From assembly GCF_013388295.1 (NCBI RefSeq), contig NZ_CP058235.1:124001-188000 (forward strand): 64,000 nt of DNA. Reading direction: 5' to 3'. This stretch comes from Bartonella alsatica. Lineage in GTDB: Bacteria > Pseudomonadota > Alphaproteobacteria > Rhizobiales > Rhizobiaceae. Below are positions 59,925 to 64,000 of the stretch, piece after piece; positions within the stretch are counted from its first letter, which is position 1, and each line of letters begins with the position of its first letter. The position numbers were made by a program, and so were the translations under genes. A model generated the notes under the pieces. That model had not been told where the DNA came from. It did not search any database and saw only the letters and a program-made list of their open reading frames with translations.

Positions 59925-61031
59925 ATGAAAACTCCTACATCATCGATTCCGTTTAAAATAGAAAAACACCCATCACCTCTTTCAGACAAGAATCGTGAAG
60001 CAATTCTTAAAAGTCCTGGTTTTGGGCAATTTTTTACAGATCACATGTGTACCATCCAGTGGACTGAAGCCAAAGGTTGGCATAATGCTGTTATCTCTCA
60101 ATACAAACCTTTACAGATTAATCCAGCAAGTACTGTTTTGCATTATGGGCAAGAAATTTTTGAAGGTTTAAAAGCCTATCGCGCAAAAGATGGACGTATT
60201 TTGTTATTCCGCCCTGATGCCAATGCGCAACGTTTTATAGAGTCAGCAAAACGTTTAGCTATGCCAGAATTGCCCAAAGATATCTTTTTAGATGCAATTA
60301 GTAAATTAGTAAAAATTGATCAAAAATGGGTTTCTGATCTTCCAAATGCTAGTCTTTACATACGCCCATTCATGTTTGGCAATGAAAACTTTTTAAAAGT
60401 TCGCCCTTCTCAAGAATATCTTTTTTGTATCATAGCATCTCCAGTAGAATCATATTTTAAAGGGTCAGAAAAGTCTGTTAGTGTATGGATCGAAACAGCT
60501 TACAGTCGAGCCGGTCCAGGTGGCACAGGTGCTGCCAAATGTGGTGGAAACTATGCAGCGGGCTTACTTGCACAAAACAGTGCGACACAAAATGATTGTA
60601 GCCAAGTGCTTTTCCTTGATATGGTCGAACATAAGTGGATCGAAGAACTTGGCGGCATGAATGTTTGCTTTATTATGGCAAATAATACACTTGTAACACC
60701 TGCACTTAATGGCACTATCCTTCCAGGAATAACACGTCATTCAATTTTACAGTTGGCTCAACAAATGGGGTTAACAATAGAAGAGCGTCCTTATTCTTTT
60801 GAATCACTCAAAGAGGATGCCCGAAGTGGTCATCTTAAAGAAGTCTTTGCTTGTGGCACAGCAGCTGTTATCACATCAATCGGCCGTTTCAAATACAAAG
60901 GTGGTGAGCTCGTTATTGGAGATGAAATGATTGGTGAAACCACGAAACAACTTCGCACACAACTGATTGATCTTCAAAAAGGCAATAGAGAAGATAAAAA
61001 CGGCTGGATACATTCTGTCCAGCTTTCATAA
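59925..61031 (+). CDS. ilvE: Branched-chain amino acid aminotransferase
   Basis: A 368-residue class IV PLP aminotransferase of the longer (BCAT type II, eukaryote-like) group. Visible blocks are LHYGQEIFEGLKAYRAKDGR, LYIRPFMFGNE, GGTGAAKCGGNYAAGLLAQ (the PLP-lysine region), EELGGMNVCFIM and the C-terminal EVFACGTAAVITSIGR. It interconverts Leu, Ile and Val with their keto acids using glutamate/2-oxoglutarate. With hom it represents amino-acid metabolism here. It is convergent with glpX. Confidence 0.95.
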   Translation: MKTPTSSIPFKIEKHPSPLSDKNREAILKSPGFGQFFTDHMCTIQWTEAKGWHNAVISQYKPLQINPASTVLHYGQEIFEGLKAYRAKDGRILLFRPDANAQRFIESAKRLAMPELPKDIFLDAISKLVKIDQKWVSDLPNASLYIRPFMFGNENFLKVRPSQEYLFCIIASPVESYFKGSEKSVSVWIETAYSRAGPGGTGAAKCGGNYAAGLLAQNSATQNDCSQVLFLDMVEHKWIEELGGMNVCFIMANNTLVTPALNGTILPGITRHSILQLAQQMGLTIEERPYSFESLKEDARSGHLKEVFACGTAAVITSIGRFKYKGGELVIGDEMIGETTKQLRTQLIDLQKGNREDKNGWIHSVQLS

Positions 61032-61159
61032 CAATAAAAGATATCTCCGAATACATCAGTAAATGCTTCTATAAACGTATCTATTAAAGCTTTTATGAAA
61101 ATTCGCTCTCTAAAAACAATGTTTTTTACTTTTTAATAACTACAGCGAAAGAGAGAACA

Positions 61160-62146
61160 TTAATTAAATTTTGAATGGTCTTTATGTTGTGCTTTAATAT
61201 TACGGATTGTCCCGGTACGTGAACGCATCACAAGAGTTTCCGTTTGAATATAACGAGGCGTGAATTTAACACCGGAAAGCATATTGCCATCCGTTACACC
61301 TGTTGCAGAAAACAATACATCACCTTTTGCCATTTCTTCCATTGCATAAACTTTATTGGGGTTATCAATTCCCATTCTGGCCGCACGCGCAATTTTTTCA
61401 TCTGTATCAAGCTGCAAACGTCCTTGCATCTGCCCACCAATACAGCGCAAGGCTGCAGCCGCTAACACACCCTCTGGTGCTCCACCAATCCCTATATAGA
61501 TATCAATACCGGTTTCATCTGGATCAGTTGTATCAATAACAGCGGCAACATCTCCATCTCCAATTAAACGAATTGACGCTCCCGTTGCTCGCACTTCATC
61601 AATCAGTTTTGTATGACGAGGCCGATCCATAATACAAACAGTAATCTGGTTAACATCCACTCCTTTAGCTTTCGCAAGAGCGTGAATATTATCGGCAGGA
61701 TCAGCATCTATATCAACAATCCCCTTGGGATATCCAGGACCAATAGCAATTTTTTTCATATAAACATCAGGAGCATAAAGTAAATTACCCTTTTCTGCAA
61801 TTGCAACCACAGCTAAAGAGTTAGCAAGATTTCTAGCACAAATCGTAGTTCCTTCAAGTGGATCAAGTGCGATATCAATTGCCAATCCAGTTTGAAGGCC
61901 TACTTTCTCTCCAATATAAAGCATAGGAGCTTCATCGCGTTCACCCTCTCCAATTACTACTGTTCCATCAACAGGTAACCGATTCAGTTCTTGACGCATT
62001 GCATCTACAGCAGCTTGATCAGCAGCCTTTTCATCACCACGCCCGCGCCAACGTGCAGCTGCAACAGCAGCACGTTCAGTTACACGCACCAATTCAAGCG
62101 TTAAAATACGATCAAGTCCATTTAAAGTATTCCGAATTGTGGACAT
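61160..62146 (-). CDS. glpX: Class II fructose-1,6-bisphosphatase
   Basis: The 328-residue product starts MSTIRNTLNGLDRIL at 62146, with AGGA eight bases upstream; the longer frame to 62242 has no ribosome site. GlpX signature blocks are AAARWRGRGDEKAADQAAVD, VIGEGERDEAPMLYIGE, the metal-binding DIALDPLEGTTICA and GIGGAPEGVLAAAALR. It hydrolyses fructose 1,6-bisphosphate in gluconeogenesis. It follows hom by 144 bases on the same strand, the hom-glpX order usual in Rhizobiales (recJ, the usual next gene, is absent). Confidence 0.96.
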   Translation of the reverse strand: MSTIRNTLNGLDRILTLELVRVTERAAVAAARWRGRGDEKAADQAAVDAMRQELNRLPVDGTVVIGEGERDEAPMLYIGEKVGLQTGLAIDIALDPLEGTTICARNLANSLAVVAIAEKGNLLYAPDVYMKKIAIGPGYPKGIVDIDADPADNIHALAKAKGVDVNQITVCIMDRPRHTKLIDEVRATGASIRLIGDGDVAAVIDTTDPDETGIDIYIGIGGAPEGVLAAAALRCIGGQMQGRLQLDTDEKIARAARMGIDNPNKVYAMEEMAKGDVLFSATGVTDGNMLSGVKFTPRYIQTETLVMRSRTGTIRNIKAQHKDHSKFN

Positions 62147-62290
62147 ATGAAAAATCCTATTAAAAGAGCAATAGCAAAAAATATTAGCATTTATTGCTAA
62201 ATATAAAGAAGAAAGCTTTTGGAAAATATGAGAATTTTCCACAGAGAAAAAGCTTTCGAGCTTTTTTGCTATTAAAACAAATTATTAATT

Positions 62291-63601
62291 CTATGCCATA
62301 GGTTCGATACGAATGAATTGGGATTTTGTAATAAGATGACCATCTTTTTCAATTGCTGAAAGCGCTTGTCGTACATTCACTTCCGTTGTTTCATGGGTTA
62401 TTAAAATAATTGTTTTCACAATCTGGCTTTCTCCAAAAGGCCTTTGAACAATCGACTCTAATGAAATGTAATTATCAGCCATATGCCTTGCAACCGCTGC
62501 AAAAACACCAGCGCGATCATGAACATTCAAACGAATAAAATAACCACCTGCATGATGAGAAATACGTGCTTTTTTGTGAGGAGAAAGCCTCAATGCCGGA
62601 CTTCCTAAAACAGGAGCATACTGAAAACCAGGACGTGCTTTTGCTATATCAGCCAAATCACCAATCACCGCTGATGCTGTTGCCTCTCCCCCAGCACCAG
62701 GGCCAGAAAACAATAATTCACCCAATAAATCACTTTGAATAGAAAGAGCATTCGTCACACCGTGAATCTGAGCAATCATTGATGATGTTGGTACCATTGT
62801 TGGATGAACACGTTGTTCGATTCCAGTATCGGTTTTTAATGCAACCCCTAAAAGCTTAATCCGATAACCCAATTCATCAGCTGCACGGATATCAATCTGC
62901 GAAATATTGCTAATTCCTTCAACATAAACATCGTCTAATGAAACCGCTGTTCCAAACGCCAAACTTGTTAACAAAGCCAATTTATGAGCAGTATCATTTC
63001 CGCCAATATCGAAAGTGGGATCAGCTTCAGCATAACCAAGTCTCTGCGCATCTGCCAAACAATCTTTAAATGAAAGACCTTCAGTAAACATACGTGTTAA
63101 TATATAATTGCATGTTCCATTGAGAATACCATAAACTCGCGATATATGATTACCTAAAAGTGATTCTCTCATCGCTTTAATGACAGGAATTCCTCCTGCA
63201 ATGGCAGCTTCAAAATGAAGAAAGACGCCTTTCTTTTCTGCACTTATAGCAAGTGCCACCCCATGCCGCGCGAGAAGTGCTTTATTGGCAGTAACAACAT
63301 GATGACCTACCTCAAGTGCTTTTTTAACAGCTGCATACACGACATCTAATTCACCACCAATTAACTCAACAAAAACATCAATTTCATCAGAAGCAGCCAT
63401 TTCAACAGGTGAATCAAACCATTTTACATTACTCAAATCAATTCCACGATTACGACCTTTATCACGCGCACTAACAGCAACAATTCTGATTGAACGTCCA
63501 CATTGGCAAGCCAAACTATTGGCTTTTTCACGTAGAATCCGAATAACTGAAGTACCAACCGTACCGAGACCCGCAACGCCAACTTTTAAAGCTTCTGCCA
63601 T
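62291..63601 (-). CDS. hom: Homoserine dehydrogenase
   Basis: A 436-residue enzyme that reduces aspartate semialdehyde to homoserine on the way to Thr and Met. The Rossmann motif is VGVAGLGTVGTSVIRIL at the N-terminus; the catalytic domain has VVTANKALLARHG, the signature ILNGTCNYILTRM and ADPTFDIGGNDTAHKLALL (Asp/Lys catalytic residues). A C-terminal ACT domain (about residues 355-430, GYFIRLNVHDRAGVFAAVAR) implies feedback control by threonine. Confidence 0.97.
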   Translation of the reverse strand: MAEALKVGVAGLGTVGTSVIRILREKANSLACQCGRSIRIVAVSARDKGRNRGIDLSNVKWFDSPVEMAASDEIDVFVELIGGELDVVYAAVKKALEVGHHVVTANKALLARHGVALAISAEKKGVFLHFEAAIAGGIPVIKAMRESLLGNHISRVYGILNGTCNYILTRMFTEGLSFKDCLADAQRLGYAEADPTFDIGGNDTAHKLALLTSLAFGTAVSLDDVYVEGISNISQIDIRAADELGYRIKLLGVALKTDTGIEQRVHPTMVPTSSMIAQIHGVTNALSIQSDLLGELLFSGPGAGGEATASAVIGDLADIAKARPGFQYAPVLGSPALRLSPHKKARISHHAGGYFIRLNVHDRAGVFAAVARHMADNYISLESIVQRPFGESQIVKTIILITHETTEVNVRQALSAIEKDGHLITKSQFIRIEPMA

Positions 63602-64000
63602 TATCTAACTACTATCCTTAAATCTTTCTCTGAAAAATATTCCAATGATGTGCGAATCAATGCAATGATGCCTATAACCAATAAAATCTAAAGCCCTTTT
63701 GTTCTATCTAAGCCAATTTTCCCTTGGTCCAATAATACCGCTCGTTCAATCCAAATCCCTAAAAAAAATAAATAAATATTTACTCTTTCAAAGATTAGAA
63801 ACCTCTATAAAAATGGCTGATTCAGATATTGAAAATTGCAGGGAGTATATGAAAAATTTTCAATTACAAAAACCACTTCTCTTTACTCTATAAACATAAC
63901 ATAGAAGAAAAAATTTCAAAGAACAACTGACTAAAAAATTGATAAAGTATAGGTAAAAATAACTCATCCAATTCAACAACTATTGAATAAACAACATTCT
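63602..64000. other. Gene-free end of the window upstream of hom
   Basis: About 400 AT-rich bases, presumably with the hom promoter. A 64-codon plus-strand frame at 63699-63893 has no ribosome site and no family resemblance, so I do not call it. Confidence 0.35.

Noticed and set aside
63699..63893. Plus-strand 64-codon ORF at the right end
   Set aside because: No ribosome site, no recognisable family and located in the presumed hom promoter region.

Overview
The window reads as a chromosomal stretch of an AT-rich alphaproteobacterium of the Rhizobiales/Hyphomicrobiales, most like Bartonella. Four things support this: many genes of rhizobial type (CckA, HdaA, NDUFS4- and NDUFS6-like complex I proteins, separate PurS/PurQ/PurL, MetG without zinc cysteines, Dgt-ArgS-SPOR order), low GC, long gene-free AT-rich gaps, and several decaying genes. 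The genus is inferred from content; no database search was possible.

Layout. 1-903: 3' end of a 3-hydroxyisobutyryl-CoA hydrolase and a four-helix membrane protein, closed by a strong terminator. 971-1192: two tiny, similar, tandem minus-strand membrane-peptide genes that appear undescribed. 1440-8725: minus-strand block with an MBL-fold hydrolase, tatD, metG, holB, tmk, a D-Ala-D-Ala carboxypeptidase homologue with altered active-site motifs, and rlpA. 9116-10421: decayed prophage (terminase) remnant against tRNA-Arg(UCU), an NDUFS4-like gene and tRNA-Pro(UGG). 10422-11221 appears empty.

11222-31515: hdaA and an AI-2E-type permease divergent from purM-purN; cckA divergent from a FliO-like gene; dksA; a flavin reductase pseudogene; rpe; purB; an RBBP9-type hydrolase; purC-purS-purQ-purL; bolA and grxD; a Bcr/CflA exporter; parC. 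Seven genes of de novo purine synthesis lie in this part.

32042-47461: aspS, rnd (with a decayed partial copy 3' of it), ppx and ppk, an NDUFS6-like zinc-finger protein, an FAD monooxygenase, dnaE and recG. 47882-53427: an apparent minus-strand transcription unit erpA - secreted hypothetical - ccdA - glmU - glmS, joining Fe-S insertion, thiol transfer and amino-sugar supply. 53534-63601: dgt, argS, a large SPOR-domain envelope protein, a small membrane protein, ilvE, glpX and hom.

Most of the window is housekeeping. I saw no CRISPR array, intact insertion sequence, toxin-antitoxin pair or multi-gene defence system. The best candidates for new biology are the tandem micro-ORF pair (971-1192), the carboxypeptidase homologue lacking its SxN and KTG motifs (6376-7539), and two short hydrophobic or leader-like ORFs with strong Shine-Dalgarno sequences (45183-45239, 59762-59788). 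The clearest decay events are the flavin reductase pseudogene with an exact 29-bp tandem duplication, the duplicated rnd fragment and the terminase remnant at a tRNA gene.
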